A stretch of 64,000 nt of DNA from Rugamonas brunnea (GTDB taxonomy: Bacteria; Pseudomonadota; Gammaproteobacteria; Burkholderiales; Burkholderiaceae_D). Numbering within the stretch: the stretch's first letter is position 1; the number at the start of each line of letters is the position of its first letter. The notes beneath the pieces were generated by a model, which was not told where the DNA came from, searched no databases, and saw only the letters and a program-made list of their open reading frames with translations. Positions 9,004-21,397 of this stretch are shown here, piece by piece. The stretch is taken from positions 496,001-560,000 of the forward strand of contig NZ_JACEZT010000001.1 in assembly GCF_014042345.1 (NCBI RefSeq), written 5' to 3'. A program made the translations under genes and the position numbers.

Positions 9004-9849
9004 TCAGCCGCGCGCTTCGAACGCGGTGGCGCGCGCCACCGCCTCCCACTGCGCCAGGTCGGCCAGCAATGCCTGCGCGTGGCTGCGCACGGCATCGACC
9101 GCGTCGGCGCCAAGTTGCAGCCGCAACGGCGTGACGTCGGCCAGCAGTGCCTGCTCAATGGCGGCGGCGGCCTTGCGCGGGTCGCCCTGCTGGGTATTGT
9201 GCATCTCGCTGGTGAAGGTGCGGATCGGCCCCACCACGTCCCGGTAGGCGTCCAGTTGCGGCATGTGGCGCAAGGCGCCGGCGGCGAAATCGGTGCGGAA
9301 CGCGCCCGGTTCGACGATCATCACCTTGACCCCGAATGGCGCCAGCTCCTGCGCCAGCGCCTCGCTGGCGCCCTCCAGCGCGAACTTGGAGGCGGAATAG
9401 GCGCTGTAACCGGCGAACGACATCTGCCCACCCATGCTCGACACGTTGACGATGGCGCCGCTGCGCTGCGCGCGCAAGGTGGGCAGCGCGGCGCGGGTGA
9501 CGGCCATCGCGCCGAAGAAATTGGTCTCCATCTGCGCGCGCAACTCCGCCTCCGGCGTCTCCTCCACGGCGCCGACGATGCCATAGCCGGCGTTATTGAT
9601 CAGCACGTCGATGCGCCCAAAACGGGCCACGGCCGCGTCGATAGCCGCCTGCGCGTCGCCGCCCTGGTCGACGTCGAGCCGCAGCGCCAGCACCCGCTCG
9701 GGCGCCTGCGCGACCAGGTCATCCAGCTTCGCGACATGGCGCGCGGTGGCGACCACATTGTGGCCGCGCGTCAGCGCGTGCGCGGCAAATGCCCGGCCAA
9801 AGCCGGAGGATGCTCCCGTGATGAACCAGGTGTGTCGGGACTGGGACAT
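9004..9849 (-). CDS. Short-chain dehydrogenase/reductase
   Basis: 281 residues from the ATG at 9849; upstream extension to 10002 is shadow. Classical SDR: TWFITGASSGFGRAFA (cofactor Gly-rich loop), LDVDQ acidic turn, NNAGYG, active-site Ser (NVSSMGG), YSASK with Tyr and Lys, and VEPGAFRTDF. The Arg-containing TARHVAKLDDL loop after strand 2 suggests NADP preference. Substrate is unknown. It is divergent from a marR gene across a 234-base gap with iterons, so it is a likely target of that regulator. Confidence 0.88.
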   Translation of the reverse strand: MSQSRHTWFITGASSGFGRAFAAHALTRGHNVVATARHVAKLDDLVAQAPERVLALRLDVDQGGDAQAAIDAAVARFGRIDVLINNAGYGIVGAVEETPEAELRAQMETNFFGAMAVTRAALPTLRAQRSGAIVNVSSMGGQMSFAGYSAYSASKFALEGASEALAQELAPFGVKVMIVEPGAFRTDFAAGALRHMPQLDAYRDVVGPIRTFTSEMHNTQQGDPRKAAAAIEQALLADVTPLRLQLGADAVDAVRSHAQALLADLAQWEAVARATAFEARG

Positions 9850-10003
9850 GATCGTGTTTCCCTTCAAAGTGGCAGTGGCGCCGGCCGGGATTGGACGGCA
9901 TGCACATGATGGCATGAAATGGTTTTTTATCAAGATGATTCGTTTTGCAATCACATGAAAATACTGCTTGCAAATCTGAGCAATATGCATATACTTGCGC
10001 ACT

Positions 10004-10064
10004 CAAGCATTAATCAACAATTGATCAAGCACTGCGCAAGCAATGTACAAGCAATACGCAAGCA
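10004..10064. repeat. Phased 11-bp iterons (CAAGCA) before marR
   Basis: CAAGCA occurs at 10004, 10026, 10037, 10048 and 10059, with a degenerate CAACAA at 10015. All starts are separated by exactly 11 bases. The array sits in the SDR-marR divergent gap and ends 19 bases before the marR ATG. Nearby lie TTGC-N8-GCAA (about 9968-9983) and the palindrome ATATGCATAT. A likely operator region. Confidence 0.8.
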
Positions 10065-10083
10065 TTTACCGGCGAGGCCCACC

Positions 10084-10554
10084 ATGAGCGAACACATCAA
10101 CGACACCACCGACACCATCAGCCCGCAGCTCGACGTCGCCCTGCGCCTGGCGCGCGCGCAAGCGATGCTGGTGCGCCGGCTCGACACCACGCTGGGCGGC
10201 CACCACGGCATCAGCTTCAGCGACTTCATGCTGCTGTTCTACCTGCACCGCGCGCCGGGCGGCCGGCTGCGCCGGGTCGATCTGGCCGAGCGCCAGGGTT
10301 TGACGGCCTCCGGCGTCACCCGCACCCTGCTGCCGCTGGAGAAGATCGGCCTGATCGAACGCCAGCAAGACCCGCGCGACGCGCGCGTTGGTTACGCGGC
10401 CATCACGGCCACGGGTCGCGAACTGCTGGCCAACGCCACCGTCATCGCCCAGCAGACCAGCGCCGAACTGCTGCGCAGCTGCCCGGCCGACCAACTGGCC
10501 GCACTGTCGTCCGTGCTGGGCCAGATCGCCGGCATGGGCCCATCCAATTCCTGA
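10084..10554 (+). CDS. MarR family transcriptional regulator
   Basis: 156 residues from the ATG at 10084. Typical MarR winged helix: LDVALRLARAQAMLVRRLDT dimer helix, ISFSDFMLLFYLHR, LAERQGLTASGVTRTLLPLEKIGLI (recognition helix) and ERQQDPRDARVGYAAITATG (wing). It is 10 bases upstream of an MFS exporter gene and divergent from an SDR gene. This is the standard arrangement of a ligand-responsive repressor of its own efflux operon. The iterons in front of it are candidate binding sites. Confidence 0.88.
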   Translation: MSEHINDTTDTISPQLDVALRLARAQAMLVRRLDTTLGGHHGISFSDFMLLFYLHRAPGGRLRRVDLAERQGLTASGVTRTLLPLEKIGLIERQQDPRDARVGYAAITATGRELLANATVIAQQTSAELLRSCPADQLAALSSVLGQIAGMGPSNS

Positions 10555-10564
10555 GGAGCACACC

Positions 10565-11935
10565 ATGGCCGCGTCCGAGCCACCACGCGCCAAGCTGCTG
10601 CGCGATCCCAACTTCCGCTGGCTGCTGCGCGGCGGCGCCATCTCCATGCTGGGCGACCAGTTGACCATGATCGCCCTGCCCTGGCTGGTACTCAAGCTGA
10701 CCGGCGACACGCTGGCCCTGGGCCTGGTGATCGCCCTCATGAGCGCGCCGCGCGCGCTGCTCATCCTGATCGGCGGCGCGCTGGTGGACCGCCACTCGCC
10801 CAAACGTGTGCTCATGCTCAGCAAGTACGCCAACGCCGTGCTGCTGGCCATGCTCACGCTACTGGTGCTGAACAACGCGCCCACGCTCACGCTGGCGATC
10901 ACGTCCTCGCTGTCGGTCACGCTGGCCCTGAACGCGCAAGTGACGCTGTGGCTGGTGTACGCGCTGGCGTTTGGACTGGGGCTGGCGCAGGCGTTCGGCA
11001 TCCCGTCCGGCACCTCCATCCTGCCGCGTGTGCTCGCGCCCCAGCAACTGGAACAGGCCAACGGCATGCTGATGGGGATGCGCCAACTGACCACGCTGGC
11101 CGGCCCGCTGCTGGCGGCCCTGCTGATCGCGCTGGCCGGCGACAGCGGCGGCGCCGTGCGCGACGCGCGCGGCCTGGCGCTGGCGTTCGGCCTCGATTGC
11201 GCCAGCTTCCTGATATCGGCCTGGACCTTGGCCAAGGTGCGCGAACTGCCCGGTGCCGCCGGCACGGCGCCCGCCAACAACGCTCATCCGCCTTCCGTCT
11301 GGCGCGCCGTGGGCGCGGGCCTGGCGATGGTGTGGCGCGACACGGCGCTGCGCCTGTGCTTCAGCTACTGGGGCATCGTGGCCCTGTTCATCGGCGGCGC
11401 CATGCAGGTGGCACTGCCGGCGCTGGGCAACGAACGGCTGCACGGCGCGACCGCGTTCGGCCTGCTGATGGCGGCCAACGGCGCCGGCAGCCTGGCCGGC
11501 ATGGCCGCCGCCGCCATCGCCGGTGCGCGCCTGCGCATGGCCAGCTTCGGCGGCATGGTGCTGCTGGCCGACATGATCGTCGGCGCGCTCGTCATGCCGC
11601 TGGGCCGCATCAACAGCACCTGGCAAGGGGCCTTGCTGTTGCTGGCCGTGGGCGCCGTGTCGGGCTACATGCAGGTGGCCGTCTTCACCTGGATACAGCG
11701 CCGCGTACCGCCCCACATGATGGGCCGCACCATGAGCATCTTCATGTTCATCTTCATGGGACTGGCGCCGTTGTCAGCGTCCGTCACCGGCTGGCTGCTG
11801 CAATCGATCACACTGGCGCAGTTGTTCGCCGGCGGCGGCGCCACGCTGATCGCGCTGGCCGCGCTGGCCTGGCTGTTCACGCCCATGCGCGCGATCCGCA
11901 CCGCCAGCGCCACCAACACCGCCCGCCAACACTAA
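10565..11935 (+). CDS. MFS transporter, likely drug/metabolite exporter
   Basis: 456 residues from the ATG at 10565, preceded by GAGGAG. About 10-12 hydrophobic segments. The MFS loop 2-3 motif appears as GGALVDRHSPKRVLML. The layout resembles the MFS_3 (EntS/permease) group, with the N-terminal FRWLLRGGAISMLGDQLTMIALPW. The second half contains YWGIVALFIGGAMQVALPAL. It is an inner-membrane protein. The gene follows marR by 10 bases and precedes the LysR gene by 11 bases, so the three may be cotranscribed. Substrate unknown. Confidence 0.85.
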   Translation: MAASEPPRAKLLRDPNFRWLLRGGAISMLGDQLTMIALPWLVLKLTGDTLALGLVIALMSAPRALLILIGGALVDRHSPKRVLMLSKYANAVLLAMLTLLVLNNAPTLTLAITSSLSVTLALNAQVTLWLVYALAFGLGLAQAFGIPSGTSILPRVLAPQQLEQANGMLMGMRQLTTLAGPLLAALLIALAGDSGGAVRDARGLALAFGLDCASFLISAWTLAKVRELPGAAGTAPANNAHPPSVWRAVGAGLAMVWRDTALRLCFSYWGIVALFIGGAMQVALPALGNERLHGATAFGLLMAANGAGSLAGMAAAAIAGARLRMASFGGMVLLADMIVGALVMPLGRINSTWQGALLLLAVGAVSGYMQVAVFTWIQRRVPPHMMGRTMSIFMFIFMGLAPLSASVTGWLLQSITLAQLFAGGGATLIALAALAWLFTPMRAIRTASATNTARQH

Positions 11936-11946
11936 GGAGCACCACG

Positions 11947-12909
11947 ATGGAAACCAAATGGCTGGAAGACTTTATCTCGCTGGTCGAAACCAATAACTTC
12001 AGCCGCTCGGCGGCGCTGCGGCACGTGACGCAGCCGGCCTTTTCGCGCCGCATCCAGTCGCTGGAAAACTGGCTGGGCACGGACCTGATCGACCGCACCT
12101 CCTACCCGACCCGCCTGACCTCGGCCGGCATCGTGTTCTACGAGCAGGCGCTGGAAATGCTGGCCCAGATCAACGGCGCGCGCGACATGATGCGCAACAA
12201 GCGCGCCGCCGCCCTGACCAGCATCGACCTGGCCGTGCCGCACACGCTGTCGCTGACCTTCGTGCCCAAATGGCTGTCGGCGCTGGAGCACGATTTCGCG
12301 CCCATCAAGAGCCGCCTGATGGCGCTCAACGTGCACGACGCCGTGCTGCAACTGGTGGAGGGCGGCTGCGACCTGCTGCTGTGCTACCACCATCCACGCC
12401 AGCCGGTGCAGCTCGACCCGGGCCGCTACGACATGCTGGTGATGGGCCGCGAGGCGCTGCGCCCCTACGCGCGCTGCGACAAGACGCGCGCCCCGGCCTA
12501 CGCCCTGCCCGGCGCACCGGACGCGCCGCTGCCCTTCCTGTCCTACACCAACAATGCCTATCTGGGCCGCATGGTGGACCTGATCCTGGGCGACGCCAAA
12601 CAGCATCCCTACCTCGATCCGCGCTACGAAACGGACATGGCCGAGGGCTTGAAGATGATGGTGCTCGAAGGGCGCGGCATGGCCTTCCTGCCCGAATCGG
12701 CCGTCACGCGCGAGCTCAAACAGAAGCAGCTGGCGTGCGCCGACGGCGGCAGCGGCGGCTGGGAAATCGAGATGGAAATCCGCTTGTACCGCGAGCGCCC
12801 ATCGCCGCAGCGGCGCGGCAAACCGATCGTCGAACGGCTGTGGGAGTTCCTGGAAATGCAGCAGAAAAAGGCCAATCGCAAGCGCCGCGCGCCCGTCTCG
12901 GAGCGCTGA
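11947..12909 (+). CDS. LysR family regulator, HypT (YjiE)-like
   Basis: 320 residues. The N-terminal winged helix starts ETKWLEDFISLVETNNFSRS and contains TQPAFSRRIQSLENWLGTDLIDR. The effector domain has the HypT-like landmarks VPHTLSLTFVPKWL, LLLCYHH and LSYTNNAYLGRMVDLIL, and MVLEGRGMAFLPESAV. E. coli HypT is a hypochlorite-responsive LysR protein; whether this one senses oxidants is not shown. It sits 11 bases after the MFS gene and 294 bases before gdhA, whose upstream region carries ATGCA-type palindromes fitting LysR sites. Confidence 0.8.
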   Translation: METKWLEDFISLVETNNFSRSAALRHVTQPAFSRRIQSLENWLGTDLIDRTSYPTRLTSAGIVFYEQALEMLAQINGARDMMRNKRAAALTSIDLAVPHTLSLTFVPKWLSALEHDFAPIKSRLMALNVHDAVLQLVEGGCDLLLCYHHPRQPVQLDPGRYDMLVMGREALRPYARCDKTRAPAYALPGAPDAPLPFLSYTNNAYLGRMVDLILGDAKQHPYLDPRYETDMAEGLKMMVLEGRGMAFLPESAVTRELKQKQLACADGGSGGWEIEMEIRLYRERPSPQRRGKPIVERLWEFLEMQQKKANRKRRAPVSER

Positions 12910-13060
12910 GCGGCGGCCCGGCCGCGCTGCCGGCGCGGCGTCGGTCGTGCGTTGATCGTGCGCTGGTAGTGCTTTGATTTTGCGTGGATTTTGCTTCGGT
13001 TCCGCATCGATTTCCCGGCATTTTCAACGCCAGTTGCGCCCCTGAAAAGCACGTTCGTTC

Positions 13061-13088
13061 ATGCACCGTTACAGTGCATAACTATGCA
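13061..13088. promoter_or_regulatory. Overlapping ATGCA palindromes upstream of gdhA
   Basis: ATGCAC-N7-GTGCAT (13061-13079) overlaps TGCATA-AC-TATGCA (13075-13088). A further TGCAT follows at about 13095. Dyads with arms this size are typical of LysR-type operators. They lie about 120 bases upstream of the gdhA start. Confidence 0.55.
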
Positions 13089-13203
13089 TTTTTTGCATAA
13101 TAGGATGCGCATACAGCATTGGCCGGGCTAACTCATCCGGGCCTATGATTCGTCCCACTGAACGCAGCCAAGAGCCGCTTCACTTCCCGAATCCATAGGA
13201 GTA

Positions 13204-14496
<1,293 letters not shown>

Positions 14497-14521
14497 GCCC
14501 TCGCCCGGCTATTTCATTTCG

Positions 14522-14556
14522 CGCCTGCACGAGCGACGCTTGTGCAGGCGTTTTTT
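14522..14556 (+). terminator. Intrinsic terminator after gdhA
   Basis: CGCCTGCAC (14522-14530), 11-base loop, GTGCAGGCG (14542-14550), then TTTTTT. Confidence 0.93.
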
Positions 14557-14578
14557 CCATTCACGGAGACAGACAGCA

Positions 14579-15811
<1,233 letters not shown>

Positions 15812-15827
15812 TCGGGGCGCCGCCCGC

Positions 15828-17183
15828 TCAATGGCGGGTCACGGTCGCCGTTTCCAGGTGCGTCTCGTCGCCGATCAGCAGCACGGCGTGGTCGGCGAAC
15901 AGCATCTGGCGCAGGATGGGCGCCTGTCCCAGCGGCGCGGCGGCCGGATCGCGCCGCACCCATTCCACGTTCATGGTGGCCGACGACAGGGGCGCCGCGC
16001 CATAGCTGTAATCGGCCAGCAGCAGCAAATCGCCCAGCGGATCGCCGGGGTTGAGCCGCCCCGTGACCACGTCGGCGATCAGCAGCGAACCGTTGGACGC
16101 CGTGCGCGCATCGAAGGTGACGCGGTCGCGACGCGTGTAGTTCCATTTGGCCGACAGCGATTCCTGCGTCAGGTCGACGCGCCCGCTGTCGATGATGGGA
16201 TTGCCATTCTCATTCAACGCCACGCCCAGCAGGTTGCTGGTCATGCCCACCTTGTAATTCCACAGCATCCCCACCTTGCCGGTGCTGGCCATGGCCACCG
16301 GCAGCAGGTCCGGCGCGCCGCCACCGGTGCCCGTCACCGAGTGCACCACGGGCCGCGGGCCGCCGTAAGGCCAGTAGGCCTGCATCGGCGTGCCGCTGTC
16401 GAGCCACGACACCAGCACGGCGCCGCCGGACACCACCATGCGCGGCTGCATGAACTTGGTCGACATGGTCAGCTTGAACGGCGGCGTCATCTCCTTGCCG
16501 TTGGCGTCGAGCTTGACCAGCATCATGCTGTAGATGGCGTTCTTCTCGCTGTTGGGGATGGGCCGCTCCACCAGCGTGGTGGCGTACCAGAAGCCATCGC
16601 CATCCACGGCGGCGGCGCTGGCCACCACCGTCGGCAGCGGCGAATCGACCGGCTGCACCGCGTACAGGTCGATGCCGGCCGCCGCTCCCACCATGGCGCC
16701 CTGCGCGTCGAGCCGGAACAGCCTGGAGCCGGCGCCCGTCTGCACCATCACCACCCCGCCGGCCATGGGCAGCATGGCCCATTCGCCCAGGTAGTTGTTG
16801 GCCAGCGTATTGCCGTAATCATGGGTGGCCACGAACTTGCCCTGCGCGTCGAGCATGCTGACGCGGGTGCCGGGATGGATCAGGTCGCGGTCGACCTGGA
16901 TGGTGGCGGCCGAATCGGAACGCAGCAGGATATGGTCGCCCACCACCACCGCTTCGCGCATGCGGCTCAGCGGCACGCCGGCCGGCTGGCCCGGATCGGA
17001 CGAGGCGGCGCGCACTTCCTGCTGGGCGCTGACCGTGATGGCGACGGTGGCCTTGTCACCGCCCGTGTCGACCACGGTGCCGGCAGCCACGCTGGTGCCC
17101 GTGCCGCCGCCGCCCCCGCCGCAGCCGGTCAGCATCAACGTGGCCAGCAAGGCGGCGAAGGTGAACTTGGAACGGTGGCGCAT
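15828..17183 (-). CDS. Hypothetical lipoprotein, large extracytoplasmic
   Basis: 451 residues from the ATG at 17183; longer starts to 17270 add sequence before a clear signal. The signal peptide is FAALLATLMLTGC with the lipobox Cys near residue 20, followed by a Gly run. The rest is beta-rich without membrane segments, with repeated strands and turns such as SMLDAQGKFVATHDYG, YSMMLVKLDANGKEMTPPF and LLGVALNENGNPI, reminiscent of a beta-propeller. I do not recognise a named family. Convergent with the malic enzyme gene, 16 bases apart. Confidence 0.72.
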   Translation of the reverse strand: MRHRSKFTFAALLATLMLTGCGGGGGGTGTSVAAGTVVDTGGDKATVAITVSAQQEVRAASSDPGQPAGVPLSRMREAVVVGDHILLRSDSAATIQVDRDLIHPGTRVSMLDAQGKFVATHDYGNTLANNYLGEWAMLPMAGGVVMVQTGAGSRLFRLDAQGAMVGAAAGIDLYAVQPVDSPLPTVVASAAAVDGDGFWYATTLVERPIPNSEKNAIYSMMLVKLDANGKEMTPPFKLTMSTKFMQPRMVVSGGAVLVSWLDSGTPMQAYWPYGGPRPVVHSVTGTGGGAPDLLPVAMASTGKVGMLWNYKVGMTSNLLGVALNENGNPIIDSGRVDLTQESLSAKWNYTRRDRVTFDARTASNGSLLIADVVTGRLNPGDPLGDLLLLADYSYGAAPLSSATMNVEWVRRDPAAAPLGQAPILRQMLFADHAVLLIGDETHLETATVTRH

Positions 17184-17299
17184 ACGAATTCCCGGCATGA
17201 TCTGATGAAGGAATGAGTATAGGGGATGACAACGTGCGCCAACGGCCAGCGACATGGCCTGGCGAGCCATCGCCGTGGCCGCGCGGCCAAAAAACCACC

Positions 17300-18202
17300 T
17301 TACAGCGGGGGCGCGCCCGTGCGCGCCACCACCAGCCGCATGGCGCCGCCCAGGTGCCAGCCGTCACCGCGCCCGCCCAGATAGTGGGTGCGCAGGGCGT
17401 CGGCCGCGTAGTCGGACACCCCGCCAAAGCCCAGCGCCCGCAGTTCGCTTTGCAGCACGGCCGGCGCGAACCGCGACTTCCACGGCTCGCCGGCCGCCTC
17501 GAACCGGGCGGCGAAATAGGCCATGCCCATGCGGTCGAACAGGTCCAGCAGCTCCGGCACCACGCCGTAATCGAACACGATGGCGCTGCCGGCCGGCAGC
17601 CCCGCCACCACGCGCAGGGTCTCGAACACGGCGTCGTCGCTCAGGTACAGGGTCACGCCCAGCCAGGACAGGAACACGGGCAGGTCGAGCCGGCAGCCGG
17701 CGGCCGCCAGCGCCGCGTCCAGCGTATCGCGCTCGAAGTCGAGCGGCACGAAAGTCAGCGATGGCGGCGCGGCGATGCCCGCGTGGCGCAACTGGTCGCG
17801 CTTCCAGCGCTGGGTGGCCGGATGGTCCACTTCGAACACCCGCAGCGGCATGCCGTGGCAACGGTAGGCGTAGGTGTCCAGGCCCGCCCCCAGCACCACG
17901 TATTGCCGGACACCGCAGGCGACGGCGGCGGCCAGCTCCTCCTCGGCCAGGCGGCTGCGCACGGCGGTGGCGCCGCGCAACTGGCGCGCCGGCCCGTGGG
18001 CATAGCGGGGCAACTGGGCGCGCAACTGCGCTTCCAGCTCGGGCCCCAGGATGGGCAAGGCCAGCGGATCGGCGAACAAGGGGGGATGGTCAAGCAACTG
18101 GTGGGCAGCGCGCAGCGTGGCCACCAGCAAGGCCGAGCGGCTGGGCAAACCCAGCCGCAGGATGCTTTCCGTATGCGCCAGCGATGAAAGGATGCGCTCC
18201 AT
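17300..18202 (-). CDS. Class I SAM methyltransferase, TIGR00027/LCMT-like
   Basis: 300 residues from the ATG at 18202; the frame extends to a TTG at 18235. It matches the leucine carboxyl methyltransferase-like bacterial family (PPM1/TcmP style): FADPLALPILG, ATAVRSRLAEEEL, the SAM site QYVVLGAGLDTYAYR, VFEVDHPATQRWKR, FVPLDFERD, and SWLGVTLYLSDDAV. Members act on small secondary metabolites or have no known substrate. No neighbouring biosynthetic gene suggests a role. Confidence 0.85.
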   Translation of the reverse strand: MERILSSLAHTESILRLGLPSRSALLVATLRAAHQLLDHPPLFADPLALPILGPELEAQLRAQLPRYAHGPARQLRGATAVRSRLAEEELAAAVACGVRQYVVLGAGLDTYAYRCHGMPLRVFEVDHPATQRWKRDQLRHAGIAAPPSLTFVPLDFERDTLDAALAAAGCRLDLPVFLSWLGVTLYLSDDAVFETLRVVAGLPAGSAIVFDYGVVPELLDLFDRMGMAYFAARFEAAGEPWKSRFAPAVLQSELRALGFGGVSDYAADALRTHYLGGRGDGWHLGGAMRLVVARTGAPPL

Positions 18203-18365
18203 GCCGCCCCGCTTCTCCTGCCACGACGTGAACAATGCGTGTGACCCATGCGCGTGGCCAGTGCGCCTGGCTGATGCGCGTGGCCTGTGCGAGCCGCCAT
18301 TTTAGCGCGGACGGACGTCGGCGGGGTTGATCGCGCGCGGCGCCGACGCGCGCGGGTCTCGCACC

Positions 18366-19661
<1,296 letters not shown>

Positions 19662-19905
19662 GGAGTGCGCTCTTTCTTGGTAAAAGGCCGGGGGATGCCT
19701 GTTTTTGATCGAAAAACTTCCCCGGCGGCAAGGATAGCAGAAACGTCCTGGACGCATGGCCCCTATTCTGGCGGCGCGGCGGGCCCGGGGCGGTTGTATC
19801 CTCGCCACAACAACACGCGCCGCAAACGCTGCGGTCATCCGTGCCAGCAACGGGTAGAATTGCAGTAAGGAACTTAACCGGCCGATACGGAAGAACACAT
19901 TCAGG

Positions 19906-21072
19906 ATGCCCAAACAACGCATACGAAACTGGACCGTGCTGGGCGCGCTGGCGCTGGGCATGGCCACCGCCGGCGCGCAGCAACCCGCGCCCACGGCGCC
20001 GGCCCTGGCCACGGCCAGGTTCGCGCCGATACCGGTGATGTCGATATTCCGCCCCTTGCAGGCCAACGGCACGGCCGATGACGCCATCGCCAGCGGGCGC
20101 GTGGTGGACGGCCACTACCCCATGACGGCGCGCGCCAGCAAGCACTGGCGCATCGCCTTCCTGTTCCCGCACCTGAAAGACCCGTACTGGGTCGGCTGCA
20201 GCTATGGCGTGATCAGCGAGGCGCACCGGCTGGGCGTGGCGGTCGACATCCTGGCCGCCGACGGCTACGACGATCTGGCGGGCCAGTTGCGCCAGATGGA
20301 CCAGGCCATCGCCGCCAAGTACGACGCCATCGTGCTGTCGCCGATCGGCATGACGGCCAACAACGCCTCGATCGCCAAGGCGCGCGCGGCCGGCATTCCC
20401 GTGTTTGAACTGGCCAACGATAGCCGCAGCGACGACCTGACCATCAAGGTCACCACCTCGCTGCGGGCCATGGGCCTGGAAGCGGTGGGCTGGGTGGTGC
20501 GCGATGCCCAGCAGCGCGGCATGAAATCGGTCAACGTCGGCCTGCTGCCCGGCCCCATCGGCGCGGGCTGGGTCAAGGGCGAGGTCGACGGCAGCCGCAT
20601 CGGCGCGCAACAGGCGCCGATCCAGGTCAACATCATCGACATCCGCTACGGCGACAGCGACTTCAAGGGCCAGACCAGGCTGGCCACCCAGATGCTGGCC
20701 AAATATGGCAACAAGCTCGATTACCTGATCGGCTGCACCGGCTGCGCGCCGGCCGCCGTGCAACCGGTCAAGGATGCGGGGCTGGGCGACAAGATCCGCA
20801 TCGTGGCCTACGACCTGACGGACGATATCGCGCGCCTGATCCACAACAAGGAGATCTACGCGGCGGCCGACACCAAGGGCGTGAGCCAGGCGCGGGTAGC
20901 CATCAATGCGGCCGTCAACACGCTCGAAGGCCGCAACAAAGAAATGCCGCACACGATACTGGTCAAGCTGGGGCTGGTGGACCAGCTCAACTTCGCCACC
21001 TACCCGTTCGACACCTCGATCGCGCCGGACGGCTACAAGGCGACGCTATCCTACGACCCGGCGAAAAACTGA
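19906..21072 (+). CDS. torT: TorT-like periplasmic binding protein
   Basis: 388 residues. Signal peptide MPKQRIRNWTVLGALALGMA then TAGA. The body is a type I periplasmic binding fold. IAFLFPHLKDPYWVGCSYG resembles the E. coli TorT motif, with further AIVLSPIGMTANNASI and VFELAND. TorT binds TMAO and presents it to the sensor TorS. No torS, torR or torCAD genes are in the window, so it is an orphan and could instead bind a sugar or other ligand. The convergent DUF6249-like gene lies 4 bases away. Confidence 0.72.
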   Translation: MPKQRIRNWTVLGALALGMATAGAQQPAPTAPALATARFAPIPVMSIFRPLQANGTADDAIASGRVVDGHYPMTARASKHWRIAFLFPHLKDPYWVGCSYGVISEAHRLGVAVDILAADGYDDLAGQLRQMDQAIAAKYDAIVLSPIGMTANNASIAKARAAGIPVFELANDSRSDDLTIKVTTSLRAMGLEAVGWVVRDAQQRGMKSVNVGLLPGPIGAGWVKGEVDGSRIGAQQAPIQVNIIDIRYGDSDFKGQTRLATQMLAKYGNKLDYLIGCTGCAPAAVQPVKDAGLGDKIRIVAYDLTDDIARLIHNKEIYAAADTKGVSQARVAINAAVNTLEGRNKEMPHTILVKLGLVDQLNFATYPFDTSIAPDGYKATLSYDPAKN

Positions 21073-21076
21073 GGGT

Positions 21077-21274
21077 TCAGGACTTCTTGCCAACGATCTC
21101 GCTCAGCAGTTCGGGTGGGATGGCCTGGCCGCTCGCACTCAGGCTGCGCACGGTTTCGTGCAGCAAATGCAGTCGCGTCACTTTCAGCACCGTGCTGGCG
21201 ATGATGCCGACGATGGGAATCAACAGGGCGACCAGGGGGATCAGGATGGGCGACAGGTCGGTCAGTGTGCTCAT
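21077..21274 (-). CDS. Small membrane protein, DUF6249-like
   Basis: 65 residues from the ATG at 21274; a GTG four codons upstream (21286) is an alternative. One transmembrane segment (ILIPLVALLIPIVGIIASTVL) is followed by LLHETVRSLSASGQAIPPELL. The H-E-T-V-R ... PPELL pattern is typical of small DUF6249-type proteins. Function unknown. An AT-rich dyad lies about 55-75 bases upstream. Confidence 0.68.
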   Translation of the reverse strand: MSTLTDLSPILIPLVALLIPIVGIIASTVLKVTRLHLLHETVRSLSASGQAIPPELLSEIVGKKS

Positions 21275-21329
21275 GTTTTCTTTCACAGGTCAGGACGCGC
21301 GCCACACCAGCGCAACGATGCCAATTCAA

Positions 21330-21351
21330 TGTTAATTAGATAATATTAACA
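21330..21351. promoter_or_regulatory. AT-rich inverted repeat
   Basis: TGTTAAT (21330-21336), 8-base spacer, ATTAACA (21345-21351), in a locally AT-rich patch. It lies upstream of the DUF6249-like gene and downstream of the senA stop. Candidate operator of the small gene. Confidence 0.4.
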
Positions 21352-21397
21352 CAATATTCTTTCCAGCAAACATTTTTACGCAGGGCGCTGCCCACCC

